DNA of 64,000 nt from Niveibacterium sp. SC-1 (GTDB taxonomy: Bacteria; Pseudomonadota; Gammaproteobacteria; Burkholderiales; Rhodocyclaceae): the NCBI RefSeq assembly GCF_038235435.1, contig NZ_CP151275.1, forward strand, positions 1,674,001-1,738,000. Direction: 5' to 3'. This document shows positions 26,870-36,859 of the stretch, piece by piece (the first letter of the stretch is position 1; every line of letters begins with the position of its first letter). The notes under the pieces are model-generated. The model saw only the letters and a list, made by a program, of their open reading frames with translations, was not told the origin of the DNA and did no database searches. A program made the position numbers and the translations under genes.

Positions 26870-28106
26870 ATCGCTCGGCCTGCAGGCCGCGCAAGCGGTG
26901 GTTGATCTGCGGCAGCTCGTGGAGGAACTCTTCCGCGGGGAGCGGCCGCGCGATCAGGTAGCCCTGTGCCAGTTCGCAGCCCAGCTCGCGCAGCAGGGCC
27001 CAGTCTTCCGCAGTTTCGACGCCTTCGGCGACGGTCGAGAGCCCGAGCCGGCCGGCCATGTCGATGGCCGAGGCGAGCATGGTGCGCAGCGGCGGCCGCG
27101 CATGCGCACCGGTGACGAAGCCGCGATCCACCTTGAGTTCGGTAAAGGGCAGGCGCGAGAGCTGCTGCATCGAGGAAAAACCGGTGCCATAGTCGTCGAT
27201 CGACAAGCCACAGCCGCGTAGCCGCAGGCGCAGGAGGCAAGCGGTGGCGGCTGCGTCGCCGCCCATCATCGCGCTCTCGGTCACCTCGAAGATGAACTGG
27301 CGGGCATCCAGTCCGGAGGCCGCGACACGCCGGATCAGTCCCTCGGTGAGCACCGTGTCGGCCAGCGAAGCCGGCGAGAGATTGATCGCGACCGGCAGCT
27401 GCACGCCGCGGCTGTTCCACAGGCGCATGGCCGCGATGCTCTGGTCGAGGATCGTCAGCGTGAGTTCGGCCATCAGCCCGTGGGCTTCGGCCACCGGGAT
27501 GAAGCGTGCCGGCGGGATCGGGCTACTGGCGGGCTCGATCCAGCGTGCCAGGGCTTCGGTGCTGCGCACCATCGCGCGCGCGACGGAAGCCTTGGGCTGG
27601 AAGAAGGGCTGGATGCGTTGCTGGGCCAGCGCTTCGCGCAAGGCCTCCACCGGCACGCCGGTCTCAGGCTGCGTATCCGGCATGCCGGCGCCGTACTGGT
27701 CGATCTTGCGCAGCGCGCGGGCCAGATCCGGCACCGCGACCGGTTTGCTCAGGGCGCCGAGCAAGGGCAGCCCCAGGCCGCTTATCATCGTCTCGGTGGA
27801 GCTGATCATGACGGCTTCGCGGGAGCTGGCGACGATCAGGGGCAGGGACATCCGGCGCTCGGCCAATTTCTGGATCAGTTCGATGCCGTCCATGCCAGGC
27901 ATCTCGAGATCGACGATCAGCGCGGCGGGCAGCGGATTCAGGGTCTCCAGGAGGTCCAGCGCATGGTTGCCGTCCGCGGCCTCGGCGACCCGGCTGATGC
28001 CCAGCGCATTGAGGTTGGAGACCAGGTGACGACGCTGGACCTCACTGTCGTCGACGACAAGCAGTCCATAGGTGCGCAGGACGTCGGGGATCAGGTCTGC
28101 GGGCAT
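26868..28106 (-). CDS. Response regulator with EAL c-di-GMP phosphodiesterase domain
   Basis: A 412-residue cytoplasmic protein. The receiver domain (about 10-130) has the acidic pair D19/D20, the phosphoacceptor D66 (LIVDLEMPG) and K121 (LSKP). The EAL domain follows with the catalytic and metal-binding set intact: E184 in TEALARW, N242 in NLSP, E274 in FEVTES, D304-D305 in DDYGTGFSS, K325 in ELKVDRG, E361 in AEGVET and Q381 in AQGY. Thus it should hydrolyse c-di-GMP to pGpG, under control of phosphorylation. It starts four bases after the cheB stop and is the last gene of the che operon, so CheA is the obvious candidate phosphodonor (inference). Confidence 0.9.
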   Translation of the reverse strand: MPADLIPDVLRTYGLLVVDDSEVQRRHLVSNLNALGISRVAEAADGNHALDLLETLNPLPAALIVDLEMPGMDGIELIQKLAERRMSLPLIVASSREAVMISSTETMISGLGLPLLGALSKPVAVPDLARALRKIDQYGAGMPDTQPETGVPVEALREALAQQRIQPFFQPKASVARAMVRSTEALARWIEPASSPIPPARFIPVAEAHGLMAELTLTILDQSIAAMRLWNSRGVQLPVAINLSPASLADTVLTEGLIRRVAASGLDARQFIFEVTESAMMGGDAAATACLLRLRLRGCGLSIDDYGTGFSSMQQLSRLPFTELKVDRGFVTGAHARPPLRTMLASAIDMAGRLGLSTVAEGVETAEDWALLRELGCELAQGYLIARPLPAEEFLHELPQINHRLRGLQAER

Positions 28107-28110
28107 GGAT

Positions 28111-29178
28111 TCAGGCGAAGATTCCGTTGCCGTAGGCCGCGATGGCGCCAGGAATGCGATCGAGGCCGATGCTGTCGTCCACGCCACCGTGGCGTACGGC
28201 TTCCTTGGGCATACCGTAGACCACGCAGCTGGCCTCGTCCTGCGCCAGGGTGCGGGCGCCTGAGTCGTGCATCTCTTTCATGCCGCGCGCGCCATCGTCC
28301 CCCATGCCGGTCATGATGATGCCCAGCGCATTGGGCCCGGCGGACTTGGCGACCGAGCGGAAGAGCACGTCCACCGAGGGCCGGTGGCGCGAGACCAGTG
28401 GGCCGTCGATCACCTCGACCAGATACTGGGCGCCGCTGCGCTTGACCAGCATGTGTTTGCCGCCAGGCGCGATCAGGGCGCGGCCGGGCAGGAGGCGGTC
28501 GCCGTTGACGGCCTCCTTCACCTCGATCTTGCAGAGGCCATCGAGGCGCTGCGCAAAGCTGCGGGTGAAGTGCTCCGGCATGTGCTGGACGATCGCCAGC
28601 CCGGGCGCCGTGCGGGGCAGGGCGGGGAGCACGTATTCGAGCGCCTGCGTGCCGCCGGTGGAGACGCCGATGGCGACGATGCGTTCGGTCGTGCGGGCCA
28701 TTGCGCCGCCGCCGGTGGGGGCGGCGAGGATCGCGTCCGCCGACAGCTTGGGCGCGTTGAGCTTGAGGTTGATGCGACGCGGATTGGCCGCCGCGGCGGC
28801 GCGGATGGCGCCGATCAGCTCGTCGTTCTGGTCGCGCAGGAAGGCGCCCACGCCCAGGGTCGGCTTGGTGATCACGGAGACCGCGCCGGCTTCCAGCGCC
28901 TCCATCGTGATCTGCGCGCCCTTCTCGGTGAGCGAAGAGCAGATGACGGTGGGCGTCGGACGCTGCTGCATGATCTGGCGCAGGAAGGTGATGCCGTCCA
29001 TGCGCGGCATCTCCACGTCCAGCACCAGCACGTCCGGCCACTGGCGCTGCATCTGGGCGAGCCCGAAAATCGGATCGGACGCGGTGGCGATGACCTGGAT
29101 GTCCGGCGCGCTCTTGAGCACCTCCTGCATGACCTGGCGGACCACGGCCGAGTCGTCGACGATCATCACCTTGATCAT
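28111..29178 (-). CDS. cheB: Chemotaxis methylesterase/deamidase CheB
   Basis: A 355-residue response regulator-methylesterase that removes methyl groups from chemoreceptors during adaptation. The receiver domain has D8/D9 and phosphoacceptor D54 ([12 protein letters not shown]) with K105. The catalytic domain has the Ser-His-Asp set S173 (GVSTGG), H199 (VQHMPEHFT) and D295 ([11 protein letters not shown]). The ATG at 29178 shares one base with the cheD stop (TAATG), so translation is coupled. The frame opens much further upstream but that part runs antiparallel through cheD coding in another frame and is not protein. Order cheR-cheD-cheB is conserved in many proteobacterial clusters. Confidence 0.96.
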   Translation of the reverse strand: MIKVMIVDDSAVVRQVMQEVLKSAPDIQVIATASDPIFGLAQMQRQWPDVLVLDVEMPRMDGITFLRQIMQQRPTPTVICSSLTEKGAQITMEALEAGAVSVITKPTLGVGAFLRDQNDELIGAIRAAAAANPRRINLKLNAPKLSADAILAAPTGGGAMARTTERIVAIGVSTGGTQALEYVLPALPRTAPGLAIVQHMPEHFTRSFAQRLDGLCKIEVKEAVNGDRLLPGRALIAPGGKHMLVKRSGAQYLVEVIDGPLVSRHRPSVDVLFRSVAKSAGPNALGIIMTGMGDDGARGMKEMHDSGARTLAQDEASCVVYGMPKEAVRHGGVDDSIGLDRIPGAIAAYGNGIFA

Positions 29179-29669
29179 TACGCCGCTCCTGAAGTCGTTG
29201 CTGCCTCCGCGCCCACCGGTTGTGGCCGGTGACTGACCCAGACGTCGCCGGTGGAGACGATGAAGCGGATCACGCGGTGGCCCGTGCCTTCCACATGTTC
29301 GCGGATGAGCCGCACGCCCGAGCCGGCGAGCAGGCCGCGCAGATCTCCCACGTTGGCCGCGCCCACCTCGGTCCCCGCGTTGGCGAAGACACGGGCGCCG
29401 CCGAACATCTTGCACTCGCATTCGGAGATCGGGACGCGCATCTCGTGCAGGGATTCGAGCATCGACAACCAGGCGTCCTCGGCGTAGCGCGCGTCGCGCC
29501 CATGCCGCCGCCGGGGGCTGCGCATCGGCAGCTGCACATGGCTCATCACGCCGATGCGACGCTGCGGATGCCAGAGCGTGATGGCCACGCAGGAGCCCAG
29601 CACGGTCCGCAGCTCGTCTTCGCTGCCACCGACGCCGATTTCGCCTGCATGTACATGCTTGATGCTCAT
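29178..29669 (-). CDS. cheD: Chemoreceptor glutamine deamidase CheD
   Basis: A 163-residue cytoplasmic enzyme that deamidates specific glutamines in chemoreceptors. The catalytic cysteine and histidine are C27 in [12 protein letters not shown] and H44 in GVMSHVQLP, the same positions as in the structurally studied Thermotoga protein as I remember it. The later conserved motifs KMFGGARVF and RFIVSTGDV are also present. It overlaps cheR at its start (ATGA) and cheB at its end, so it is translated within the adaptation-enzyme block. Confidence 0.95.
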   Translation of the reverse strand: MSIKHVHAGEIGVGGSEDELRTVLGSCVAITLWHPQRRIGVMSHVQLPMRSPRRRHGRDARYAEDAWLSMLESLHEMRVPISECECKMFGGARVFANAGTEVGAANVGDLRGLLAGSGVRLIREHVEGTGHRVIRFIVSTGDVWVSHRPQPVGAEAATTSGAA

Positions 29670-30478
29670 GCGGTCCGCCTGTAGACGGCCTTGCCGGCAC
29701 TTTGCAGCGGCAGGTCGAGTCCTTGCAGGGACTCCGAGTGTCCGACGAAGAGCCAGCCGCCAGGTTCCAGGCGGGAGAGCACGCGTTGCAGGATCCGGCG
29801 CTTTTGCTCGCCGTCGAAATAGATCAGCACGTTGCGCAGGAAGATCGCATCGAAGCGGCTGCGCTCACCCGGCTCTTCCAGCAGATTGTGGGTGAAGAAC
29901 TGGACCCGCCGGCGCAGTCCCGGGTCGATCAGCAAGGAGCCGGCGTAGTGGCCGGTGCCGCGCAGGCAGTAGCGCTTGAGGTATTGCGGTGGCATCGCGT
30001 CGAGCCGCTGCATGCGGTAGAGCCCGCGGCGCGAATGGGCGACCGCCTCGTCCGAGATGTCGCTGCCCACCAGCGTCCATTTCCGGTCGCCCAGCGTGTC
30101 GTCGAGGGTCATCGCGAGGCTATAGGTTTCTTCGCCGGTGGAGCAGGCCGCCGACCAGATGCGCGGCGCGGCAAGCGTGGGCAGGACCCGCTCGGTCAGG
30201 AGGCGGAAGTGCGCGGCCTCGCGGAAGAAGTAGGTCTCGTGCGTGGTGAGCAGATGGACAGCCTGCCGGCGCTCGTCCGCGTCCTGGTCTTCGAGCAGCA
30301 GGTCGCAATAGGCGGCGAAGTCCCTCAGCCCGAGGTGGTTCAGGCGCTTGCGCAGGCGGCCGGCGACCAGGGCGTGCTTGTTGGCACCCAGGTGGATTCC
30401 GCTGGCTTCCTGGAAGAAGCGCTGCAGGCGGCCGAAGGACTGCGCATCGAGGACGATGTCGCCGGGCGGCAGGCTCAT
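29666..30478 (-). CDS. cheR: Chemotaxis protein methyltransferase CheR
   Basis: A 270-residue SAM-dependent methyltransferase that methylates chemoreceptor glutamates. The N-terminal helical domain ([21 protein letters not shown]) is followed by [13 protein letters not shown], the SAM-binding segment [17 protein letters not shown] and the acidic-turn region [11 protein letters not shown], then [14 protein letters not shown]. The beta-subdomain that docks on receptor pentapeptides is present ([24 protein letters not shown]). One receptor in this operon ends in a matching pentapeptide. It lies one base after the cheW stop and overlaps cheD. Confidence 0.96.
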   Translation of the reverse strand: MSLPPGDIVLDAQSFGRLQRFFQEASGIHLGANKHALVAGRLRKRLNHLGLRDFAAYCDLLLEDQDADERRQAVHLLTTHETYFFREAAHFRLLTERVLPTLAAPRIWSAACSTGEETYSLAMTLDDTLGDRKWTLVGSDISDEAVAHSRRGLYRMQRLDAMPPQYLKRYCLRGTGHYAGSLLIDPGLRRRVQFFTHNLLEEPGERSRFDAIFLRNVLIYFDGEQKRRILQRVLSRLEPGGWLFVGHSESLQGLDLPLQSAGKAVYRRTA

Positions 30479-30479
30479 C

Positions 30480-31022
30480 TCAGTTTGCTCCGCCTCCGGC
30501 CGTGGCGCTGATCAGCTGTTCCAGTTCCTCGGCGGAGAGAACGCGTTCGAGATCCAGCGCCACGACGAACTGGTTGTGCAGGCGCAGCATGCCGGCGACG
30601 AAATCGGCGCGCACGCCGGCGCCGAAGTTGGGCCGCTGCTCGACCTGCGTGGCTTCGAGCTCGACGACCTCATTGACCGCATCGACGATCACGCCGACCG
30701 GCAGCAGACCTTCGTCCGTCGGGATCTCGACGATCACCACGCAGGTGCGGCGCGAGATCTCCGTTGAGCCGCGTCCGAAGCGCACCGAGAGGTCGATGAC
30801 CGGCACCACCGCGCCGCGCAGGTTGATGACGCCGGCAAGGAAGCCCGGCGTCAGCGGAATCGTGGTGAGGCCGGGGAATTCGATGATCTCGCGGATCGCC
30901 TGGATCGAGATCGCGAACACCTCGGCCCCGAGGCGAAAGGTCAGGTATTGCAGCATCTGGGTGTTGGCGGTCGCCGGTGCGCTGGCGCCGGCGGTGACGA
31001 GCTGGTCGGAGGGGCTACTCAT
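30480..31022 (-). CDS. cheW: Chemotaxis adaptor CheW
   Basis: A 180-residue adaptor that couples receptors to CheA. After a 22-residue Ser/Ala/Thr-rich N-terminal tail comes a single CheW-like domain, with YLTFRLGAEVFAISIQAIREII, TPGFLAGVINLRGAVVPVIDL and VGVIVDAVNEVVEL. The stretch NLRGAVVPV is the hallmark that contacts CheA P5 and receptor tips. It sits between the receptor gene and cheR in the operon, with 15 bases before the receptor stop on one side and one base before cheR on the other. Confidence 0.95.
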   Translation of the reverse strand: MSSPSDQLVTAGASAPATANTQMLQYLTFRLGAEVFAISIQAIREIIEFPGLTTIPLTPGFLAGVINLRGAVVPVIDLSVRFGRGSTEISRRTCVVIVEIPTDEGLLPVGVIVDAVNEVVELEATQVEQRPNFGAGVRADFVAGMLRLHNQFVVALDLERVLSAEELEQLISATAGGGAN

Positions 31023-31037
31023 TGCAATGGGCTCCCG

Positions 31038-32639
31038 TCAGGCGCGGACCGCGTCGGCTTCGTCGTCATAGCGGTAGGCGCGCCGTGCGCCGCGGGCATG
31101 ACGGGTGGCCACGGAGGATTCCTGCCCGGTCTTGAAGAACTGGACCATTTCCTGGAGCTGGATGGCCTGCGAGGACATTTCCTCGGCGGTGGAGGAGAGC
31201 TCCTCGGAGGCCGAGGCATTGGCCTGGGTGGTCTGGGTGAGCTGGCTGATGGCCGCGTTGATCTGCTCCAGGCCACCGGTCTGCTCACGCGAGGCCGCGG
31301 AGATCTCCTGGACCAGGTCGGCGGTGCGGGTGATCGAGGGCACCATGTCGCCGAGCAGGTTGCCCGCGCGCTCGGCCATGCTCACGCTGTTGCCGGCGAG
31401 CCCGCTGATCTCCTGGGCGGCGACCTGGCTGCGCTCGGCAAGCTTGCGCACTTCGGCCGCGACCACCGCGAAGCCCTTGCCGTGGTCACCGGCACGGGCC
31501 GCTTCGATCGCCGCGTTGAGCGCGAGCAGATTGGTCTGGTAGGCGATGTCGTCGATGATCCCGATCTTCTGGGCGATCTGCTTCATCGCCTGGACGGTCT
31601 CGCCGACGGCCTCGCCACCTTCGCGGGCGTCATGTGCGGACTTCGAGGCGATGCCGTCGGTGACCTTGGCGTTCTCGGCGTTCTGGGCCACGGTGGCGGC
31701 GATCTCCTCCATCGAGGCCGAGGTCTCCTCGACGCTCGCGGCCTGCTCGGAGGCGTTCTGCGAGAGCACCTGGGAGGAGGCCGAGACCTCTTCGGAAGCG
31801 GAGGCGAGCGAATCGGCCGAGGCGCGCACGTCGCCGATCACGCGGGTGAGCTGCTGGACCATTTGCGCCATGGCGGCGAGCAGGCTGGACTTGTCGTTGG
31901 CCTTCAGTTGCACATCGACGGTGAGGTCCCCCTCCGCGACGCGGCGCACGATGCCGGCCGCGTACTCGGGCTCGCCACCGATCTGGCGGGTCACGATGCG
32001 GGTGACGAAAGCGCCCAGGGCTATGGCGAGGAGGAAGCCGATCGCGATGAGCGTGATCATGGTCCAGCGAATGCGGTTGGAGATGCGTTCGCCTTCGTCG
32101 TGCGCGGTCTTGGCAACCTTGTCGTTGATCTCGATGATGCCGTCGAAGAGCTTGCGCATGTGGTCGTAGTGCGGGCGGATCTCGTTGCGCAGCAGGTGCA
32201 CCGCCTCCTCGTTCTTGCCCGCGATCGCCAGCTTCATTTCTTCCTGCGCGAGCGGCTCGTATTTCGCCCACACCGAGTTGAATTCGAGTAACAGCGCGCG
32301 CTCGTCCTCGCCCAGACCCGAGGTGTTGAGGTCATAGCTGATCGCGTCGGTGATCGTCTTGGCCGAGCCGGCGTTCTTCTCGGGAACGCCTTCCTTTTCC
32401 TTCTGCTCGGGCTCGATCACCACGTGATAGAGCCGACGGTAGTGGTTGATCAACTCGGACTGGCCATTGCCGACGATCTTGATCGGCATGAGACGCTCGG
32501 CATACATCTCGTCGAGCAAGGTGCTCATGTAGCCGATCCGGTTGATCGCGATCAGGCCGACGATCACCGCGATGAGCGCGACGAGGATGAAGGTCAGCGT
32601 CAGCTTGCTCGCGAGTTTGAGTCGATAGAACCATTGCAT
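31038..32639 (-). CDS. Methyl-accepting chemotaxis protein (copy A of tandem pair)
   Basis: A 533-residue chemoreceptor with TM1 at about 12-32, a helical periplasmic 4HB-like domain, TM2 near 190-212, then HAMP and the signalling hairpin ([27 protein letters not shown] has the usual tip). From VRRVAEGD to KTGQE, about 280 residues are identical to the neighbouring receptor, whereas the sensor domains are unrelated. The C-terminus SSVATRH...DAVRA has no CheR pentapeptide. The start at 32639 ([17 protein letters not shown]) is preceded by a GGAGGA on the minus strand; the frame continues upstream only through another gene. Confidence 0.94.
   Translation of the reverse strand: MQWFYRLKLASKLTLTFILVALIAVIVGLIAINRIGYMSTLLDEMYAERLMPIKIVGNGQSELINHYRRLYHVVIEPEQKEKEGVPEKNAGSAKTITDAISYDLNTSGLGEDERALLLEFNSVWAKYEPLAQEEMKLAIAGKNEEAVHLLRNEIRPHYDHMRKLFDGIIEINDKVAKTAHDEGERISNRIRWTMITLIAIGFLLAIALGAFVTRIVTRQIGGEPEYAAGIVRRVAEGDLTVDVQLKANDKSSLLAAMAQMVQQLTRVIGDVRASADSLASASEEVSASSQVLSQNASEQAASVEETSASMEEIAATVAQNAENAKVTDGIASKSAHDAREGGEAVGETVQAMKQIAQKIGIIDDIAYQTNLLALNAAIEAARAGDHGKGFAVVAAEVRKLAERSQVAAQEISGLAGNSVSMAERAGNLLGDMVPSITRTADLVQEISAASREQTGGLEQINAAISQLTQTTQANASASEELSSTAEEMSSQAIQLQEMVQFFKTGQESSVATRHARGARRAYRYDDEADAVRA
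31119..31953. repeat. Long direct repeat, copy 1 (receptor signalling domain)
   Basis: This block matches 32788-33622 at a constant offset of 1669 bases with no indels that I can see and roughly 20 scattered, mostly silent mismatches. It encodes the HAMP end and the whole signalling domain of receptor copy A. Confidence 0.9.
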
Positions 32640-32676
32640 GGCGTCTTCCTCCTGCCGTGCGCTACTGCGGGTTTGC

Positions 32677-34305
32677 CTAGAAACGCTCGAAGGCGGATTC
32701 GTCGATCGCGGAGGGCAGGCTGTCGCGGGCGATAGTGCGAGTGGCCACGTTGCGCGCGGACTTGTTCTTCCTGCCGCCCCGCGGCGTTTCCTGCCCGGTC
32801 TTGAAGAACTGGACCATTTCCTGGAGCTGGATGGCCTGCGAGGACATTTCCTCGGCGGTGGAGGAGAGCTCCTCGGAGGCCGAGGCGTTGGCCTGGGTGG
32901 TCTGGGTGAGCTGGCTGATGGCCGCGTTGATCTGCTCCAGGCCACCGGTCTGCTCACGCGAGGCCGCGGAGATTTCCTGCACCAGATCGGCGGTGCGGGT
33001 GATCGAGGGCACCATGTCGCCGAGCAGGTTGCCCGCGCGCTCGGCCATGCTCACGCTGTTGCCGGCGAGCCCGCTGATCTCCTGGGCGGCGACCTGGCTG
33101 CGCTCGGCAAGCTTGCGCACTTCGGCCGCGACCACCGCGAAGCCCTTGCCGTGGTCACCGGCACGGGCCGCTTCGATCGCCGCGTTGAGCGCGAGCAGAT
33201 TGGTCTGGTAGGCGATGTCGTCGATGATCCCGATCTTCTGGGCGATCTGCTTCATCGCCTGGACGGTCTCGCCGACGGCCTCACCGCCCTCGCGGGCGTC
33301 ATGCGCGGACTTCGAGGCGATGCCGTCGGTGACCTTGGCGTTCTCGGCGTTCTGGGCCACGGTGGCGGCGATCTCCTCCATCGACGCCGAGGTCTCCTCG
33401 ACGCTGGCGGCCTGCTCGGAGGCGTTCTGCGAGAGCACCTGGGAGGAGGCCGAGACCTCTTCGGAAGCGGAGGCAAGCGAATCGGCCGAGGCGCGCACGT
33501 CGCCGATCACGCGGGTGAGCTGCTGGACCATCTGCGCCATGGCGGCGAGCAGGCTGGACTTGTCGTTGGCCTTCAATTGCACGTCGACGGTGAGATCGCC
33601 CTCGGCAACGCGGCGCACGATCTGCGCGGCATAGTCGGGTTCGCCACCGATCTGGCGCACCACGATGCGCGTCACGAAGATCCCGAGCAGGATGGCGAGG
33701 ACAGCGGCGACGATCACCACGGAGATCATCACCTGCGTGGCGGTCGCCTGCTGCGCGCTGGCCGATTCGGCCGAAGCCTTGGCCTGCGAGGAGAGCTCGT
33801 CGATGATCGCGCCGAATACTTTCTCCAGCTCGTTGGAGGCCTTGCGCGTTTCGTTGTTGCTGTAGGCGCTCGCCTCGTCGATCTTGCCGGCCAGGGCCAG
33901 GTCGCGCACATGTTCGTTGGAGGCCAGATACAGGGGCATCTGCGTCTGCAATTCCTTGATCAGCGCACGCTCCTTCTCGGAGAGGTCCGTCTTCTCATAG
34001 GCCGCGACACTCTCCTGCACCTTGTCCCAGTGCCCCTTGGCACGGTCCGCCGTCTCCTGGATCGTCTTCGGGTCCTTCATCGAGGGCAGCCGCACATAGG
34101 CGCGCGCATGCGCGCTCTGCCGCAAGGACGCCTCGGAGATGTACTCCATGGCGATGACGTTGTTGCGGTACATGTCCTCGGTCAGGGCACCGACCGCACT
34201 GATGCGGCTGAGTCCGTAGGCGCCGACGATCACGGTCAGCGCCGTGCAGCAGAGGAAGGCGACGATCAGCTTTTGGCCGAGCTTGAGGTTGCGAAACCAG
34301 TTCAT
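32677..34305 (-). CDS. Methyl-accepting chemotaxis protein (copy B) with CheR-docking pentapeptide
   Basis: A 542-residue chemoreceptor. TM1 lies at about 11-33, a helical periplasmic domain follows, TM2 is near 190-213, and the HAMP plus signalling domain is virtually identical to copy A. The C-terminal tail is longer and ends ESAFERF; the last five residues AFERF fit the x-[FYWH]-x-x-[FYWH] pattern of the NWETF-type pentapeptide that recruits CheR and CheB. So copy B is probably the high-abundance, adaptation-proficient receptor that assists copy A. It lies 38 bases downstream of cheA and 37 bases before copy A. Confidence 0.94.
   Translation of the reverse strand: MNWFRNLKLGQKLIVAFLCCTALTVIVGAYGLSRISAVGALTEDMYRNNVIAMEYISEASLRQSAHARAYVRLPSMKDPKTIQETADRAKGHWDKVQESVAAYEKTDLSEKERALIKELQTQMPLYLASNEHVRDLALAGKIDEASAYSNNETRKASNELEKVFGAIIDELSSQAKASAESASAQQATATQVMISVVIVAAVLAILLGIFVTRIVVRQIGGEPDYAAQIVRRVAEGDLTVDVQLKANDKSSLLAAMAQMVQQLTRVIGDVRASADSLASASEEVSASSQVLSQNASEQAASVEETSASMEEIAATVAQNAENAKVTDGIASKSAHDAREGGEAVGETVQAMKQIAQKIGIIDDIAYQTNLLALNAAIEAARAGDHGKGFAVVAAEVRKLAERSQVAAQEISGLAGNSVSMAERAGNLLGDMVPSITRTADLVQEISAASREQTGGLEQINAAISQLTQTTQANASASEELSSTAEEMSSQAIQLQEMVQFFKTGQETPRGGRKNKSARNVATRTIARDSLPSAIDESAFERF
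32788..33622. repeat. Long direct repeat, copy 2 (receptor signalling domain)
   Basis: This is the partner of the block at 31119-31953 and encodes the signalling domain of receptor copy B. Similarity drops sharply on both sides: the sensor domains and C-terminal tails are unrelated. This suggests recent gene conversion confined to the shared module. Confidence 0.9.
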
Positions 34306-34342
34306 GAGACTGCGCTCCTGTCGGGAGACGGTAGTGCGGAGA

Positions 34343-36526
34343 TCAAAGGCGGCGCTCGCTGAGTAGCGGCGTCGGTTCTGCGCTCTCGGTGGCGGCGGAG
34401 GAGAGTGCGATAAGGCTTGGGATATCGAGGATCAGGGCGACCGAGCCATCGCCCAGGATGGTCGAGCCGCCGATGCCGCGTACGCCGGCGAAGAGGCGGC
34501 CCAGCGGCTTGATGACCGCCTGGATCTCACCGAGCAGGCGATCGACCACGAGCCCCGCGCGATGCTGGCCATACTCGACCACCACCAGGCTTTCGCGGGC
34601 GCCCTCGAGTGGCTCCAGATCGAAGGCTTCGCGCAGGCGCACGAAGGGCAGGGGCTCCCCGCGCAGGCTGATCAACTTCTGGCCACCGGGTGACGGCGCC
34701 ATGTCGGCGCATTCGACCACCATGTCCAGCGGGATGACGAAGATCGAGTTGCCCACCGAGACCTGGAAGCCGTCGATGATCGCGAGCGTGAGCGGCAGCC
34801 GCAGGCGGAAGGTCGTGCCCTTGCCGCGCTGCGAGGTGATGTCGATCTCGCCGCGCAATTGCTCCACGCTGCGCTTGACTACATCCATGCCGACACCGCG
34901 GCCGGAGAGGTTGGTGATCTGCTCGGCAGTCGAGAAACCGGGCGCGAAGATGAGCTGATGGATCTCGTGTTCGCTCAGTTCAGCGTCGGCGCTGATCAGG
35001 CCACGTTCGATCGCCTTGGCGCGGATGCGCTTGTCGTCGAGTCCGCGCCCGTCATCGGAGACTTCGATCACGATGCAGCCGGACTCGTGGAAGGCGTTGA
35101 GTGCGAGCCGGCCCTGGTCGGGCTTCTCGGCCATGCGGCGTTCGTCCACCGGCTCGATGCCGTGGTCCATGGCGTTGCGCACGATATGCAGCAGCGGGTC
35201 GCCGAGCTTTTCGACCATGGACTTGTCGAGCTCGGTTTCGGCGCCGGTGATCGCCAGTTCGATGCGCTTGCCCAGCTCCTGCGAGACGTCGCGCACCACT
35301 CGCGGAAAGCGCTGGAAGACTTCGCCGATCTGGATCATGCGCAGGTTCAGCGCACGGTCGCGGATCTGCTCGACCAGGCCGGCCACCTCGCCCATGGCCT
35401 CGACCAGGGTGGCCTGGCGGGTGCGTTCGGAGAGCAGGCGTGCGCCGGCCGAGGCGATCACCAGTTCGCCCACGAGGTTGATGAGCTGGTCGAGCTTGGC
35501 GGCTTCGACCTTGATGATGCGTTGTTCGACGCCGCGCTTTTCCTCGGCCTGCTTCTGCTTGGAGAGTGCGGCGCTGACGACGGCCGGTTCGACCATCTGC
35601 TCCTGCACCAGCATCTCGCCCAGGCGCGGCGCAGTGCCGGCACGCGCCAGCGAATCGCCCTGCAGGCGCAGCACCTCGTCGAGTTCGGCCTGGGTCAGCG
35701 TGCCGCCGGCGATCAGGATCTCGCCCAGGCGGTGACGCGATTCGTGCATCGCCTCGATCAGGGTGATGTACTCGCTGATCTTGGCGCGCGGCGGCAGGAT
35801 GCGGATGCGGCTGTCCTCGCGCACGAACTCGAAGACGCTGTCCAGGGTCTGCTTGTCGGTTTCCGCCAGCAGGTCGATCTCGAAGCCGAGGTAGCAGCTC
35901 TCGGGATCGAAGTCGGCCGCCTCGGGCAGGTCGTCGGAAATCGTATAGAGATGCAGGATCTCGCCCAGGCCCTGCAGGTAGTGGATGAAGGAGAGCGGGT
36001 CCATGCCGTTGCGCAGCACGTCGGCGCCAAAGCGCAGCGACAAGTGCCAGTGCTCGTTGCCCGCCGTGGGGCCGCTGGGATCCCGCTCGACCCGCGACTC
36101 ATGCGAGTCGGGTACCACCGAGGTCTCGGCGGAGGTGGCACCCAGGACACCGCGCAGCAAGTCCAGCAGCTGCTTGCGGCCGGCGGGATCAGGGTCGGCG
36201 TTCTCTTCACCCGCTTCGACCGCGTTGATCAACTGGCCGAGGTAGTCACCGCAGCGCAGCAGGCCGGAGACGAGCGCACCGTCGAGCCCGAGCGTGCCGC
36301 TGCGCACCCGTTCGAGCACGCTCTCCATCACGTGGGTGAAGCTGACGATGAGGTCCAGGCCGAAGAGTCCGGCCGAACCCTTGATCGTGTGCGCGGCGCG
36401 AAAGGCCGCGTTGACCCGCTCGGCATCGATGCCTTCGGCTTCGATTTCGAGCAGCGCACGTTCCATTTCAGCGAGCAGTTCGCGCGCCTCCTGGACCAGG
36501 GCACCGCGGGCGGCGGAGAAATCCAT
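34343..36526 (-). CDS. cheA: Chemotaxis histidine kinase CheA with tandem MshEN-like motifs
   Basis: A 727-residue kinase. The HPt domain has phospho-His H46 ([10 protein letters not shown]). Residues about 160-255 form a middle domain. Residues 266-324 hold two 24-residue motifs, each beginning RLGE and ending in Gln (R266-Q289 and R301-Q324, spacer 11), closely matching the repeat of the MshEN c-di-GMP receptor. Then come the dimerisation helices ([19 protein letters not shown]), the ATPase domain with N box [15 protein letters not shown] and [10 protein letters not shown], and the CheW-like P5 domain. A separate P2 domain is not obvious. It follows the STAS gene by ten bases and precedes receptor copy B. 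The c-di-GMP role is inference. Confidence 0.94.
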   Translation of the reverse strand: MDFSAARGALVQEARELLAEMERALLEIEAEGIDAERVNAAFRAAHTIKGSAGLFGLDLIVSFTHVMESVLERVRSGTLGLDGALVSGLLRCGDYLGQLINAVEAGEENADPDPAGRKQLLDLLRGVLGATSAETSVVPDSHESRVERDPSGPTAGNEHWHLSLRFGADVLRNGMDPLSFIHYLQGLGEILHLYTISDDLPEAADFDPESCYLGFEIDLLAETDKQTLDSVFEFVREDSRIRILPPRAKISEYITLIEAMHESRHRLGEILIAGGTLTQAELDEVLRLQGDSLARAGTAPRLGEMLVQEQMVEPAVVSAALSKQKQAEEKRGVEQRIIKVEAAKLDQLINLVGELVIASAGARLLSERTRQATLVEAMGEVAGLVEQIRDRALNLRMIQIGEVFQRFPRVVRDVSQELGKRIELAITGAETELDKSMVEKLGDPLLHIVRNAMDHGIEPVDERRMAEKPDQGRLALNAFHESGCIVIEVSDDGRGLDDKRIRAKAIERGLISADAELSEHEIHQLIFAPGFSTAEQITNLSGRGVGMDVVKRSVEQLRGEIDITSQRGKGTTFRLRLPLTLAIIDGFQVSVGNSIFVIPLDMVVECADMAPSPGGQKLISLRGEPLPFVRLREAFDLEPLEGARESLVVVEYGQHRAGLVVDRLLGEIQAVIKPLGRLFAGVRGIGGSTILGDGSVALILDIPSLIALSSAATESAEPTPLLSERRL

Positions 36527-36536
36527 GAAGGCCTCC

Positions 36537-36848
36537 TCAGTCCTCGATGATGGACACCGGCTCGCCGAGCACGCTGTCCAGGTTGAGGCGATTGAGGACG
36601 TTGCGCACCGCGGCGCTGTGCCCGACCCAGCTCAGCCGTTGCTGGCGGGCCGCCGCACCCCGCTGGGCGACGAGCATCACCTGCACGCCGGAGGAATCGA
36701 GCTCGGTGATCCCCGCCAGGTCTATCGTCAGTGCGGGGTGGGCGGCGAGGTTTTCGCTCAACAGGGCATGGAACTCGGCGGCCTCGAAGATGGTGAGCTC
36801 GCCGGAGAGTTTCAGGACTCCCGACTCGGGATGTTCGCTGTTGAGCAT
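36537..36848 (-). CDS. STAS-domain protein (anti-sigma-antagonist-like) in che operon
   Basis: A 103-residue single STAS domain related to SpoIIAA and RsbV. The core LTIDLAGITELDSSGVQVML contains the DSSG loop, where S52 or S53 would be the phosphorylated serine. The ATG at 36848 has GGAGG just upstream; a longer frame back to 36926 overlaps cheY and is not used. It sits between cheY and cheA, with 11 and ten bases on either side. STAS proteins appear in some non-canonical chemosensory clusters; whether a Ser/Thr kinase partner exists is not visible in this window. Confidence 0.9.
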   Translation of the reverse strand: MLNSEHPESGVLKLSGELTIFEAAEFHALLSENLAAHPALTIDLAGITELDSSGVQVMLVAQRGAAARQQRLSWVGHSAAVRNVLNRLNLDSVLGEPVSIIED

Positions 36849-36859
36849 GTCGCCTCCGC

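Noticed and set aside
32640..32957. In-frame upstream extension of receptor copy A
   Set aside because: This is an alternate-frame reading of copy B's repeated signalling region; the real start has its own ribosome site at 32639.
31038..34305. Transposition as the origin of the 835-base repeats
   Set aside because: There is no transposase, terminal inverted repeat or target-site duplication; both copies are in-frame receptor modules, so gene conversion or tandem duplication is simpler.
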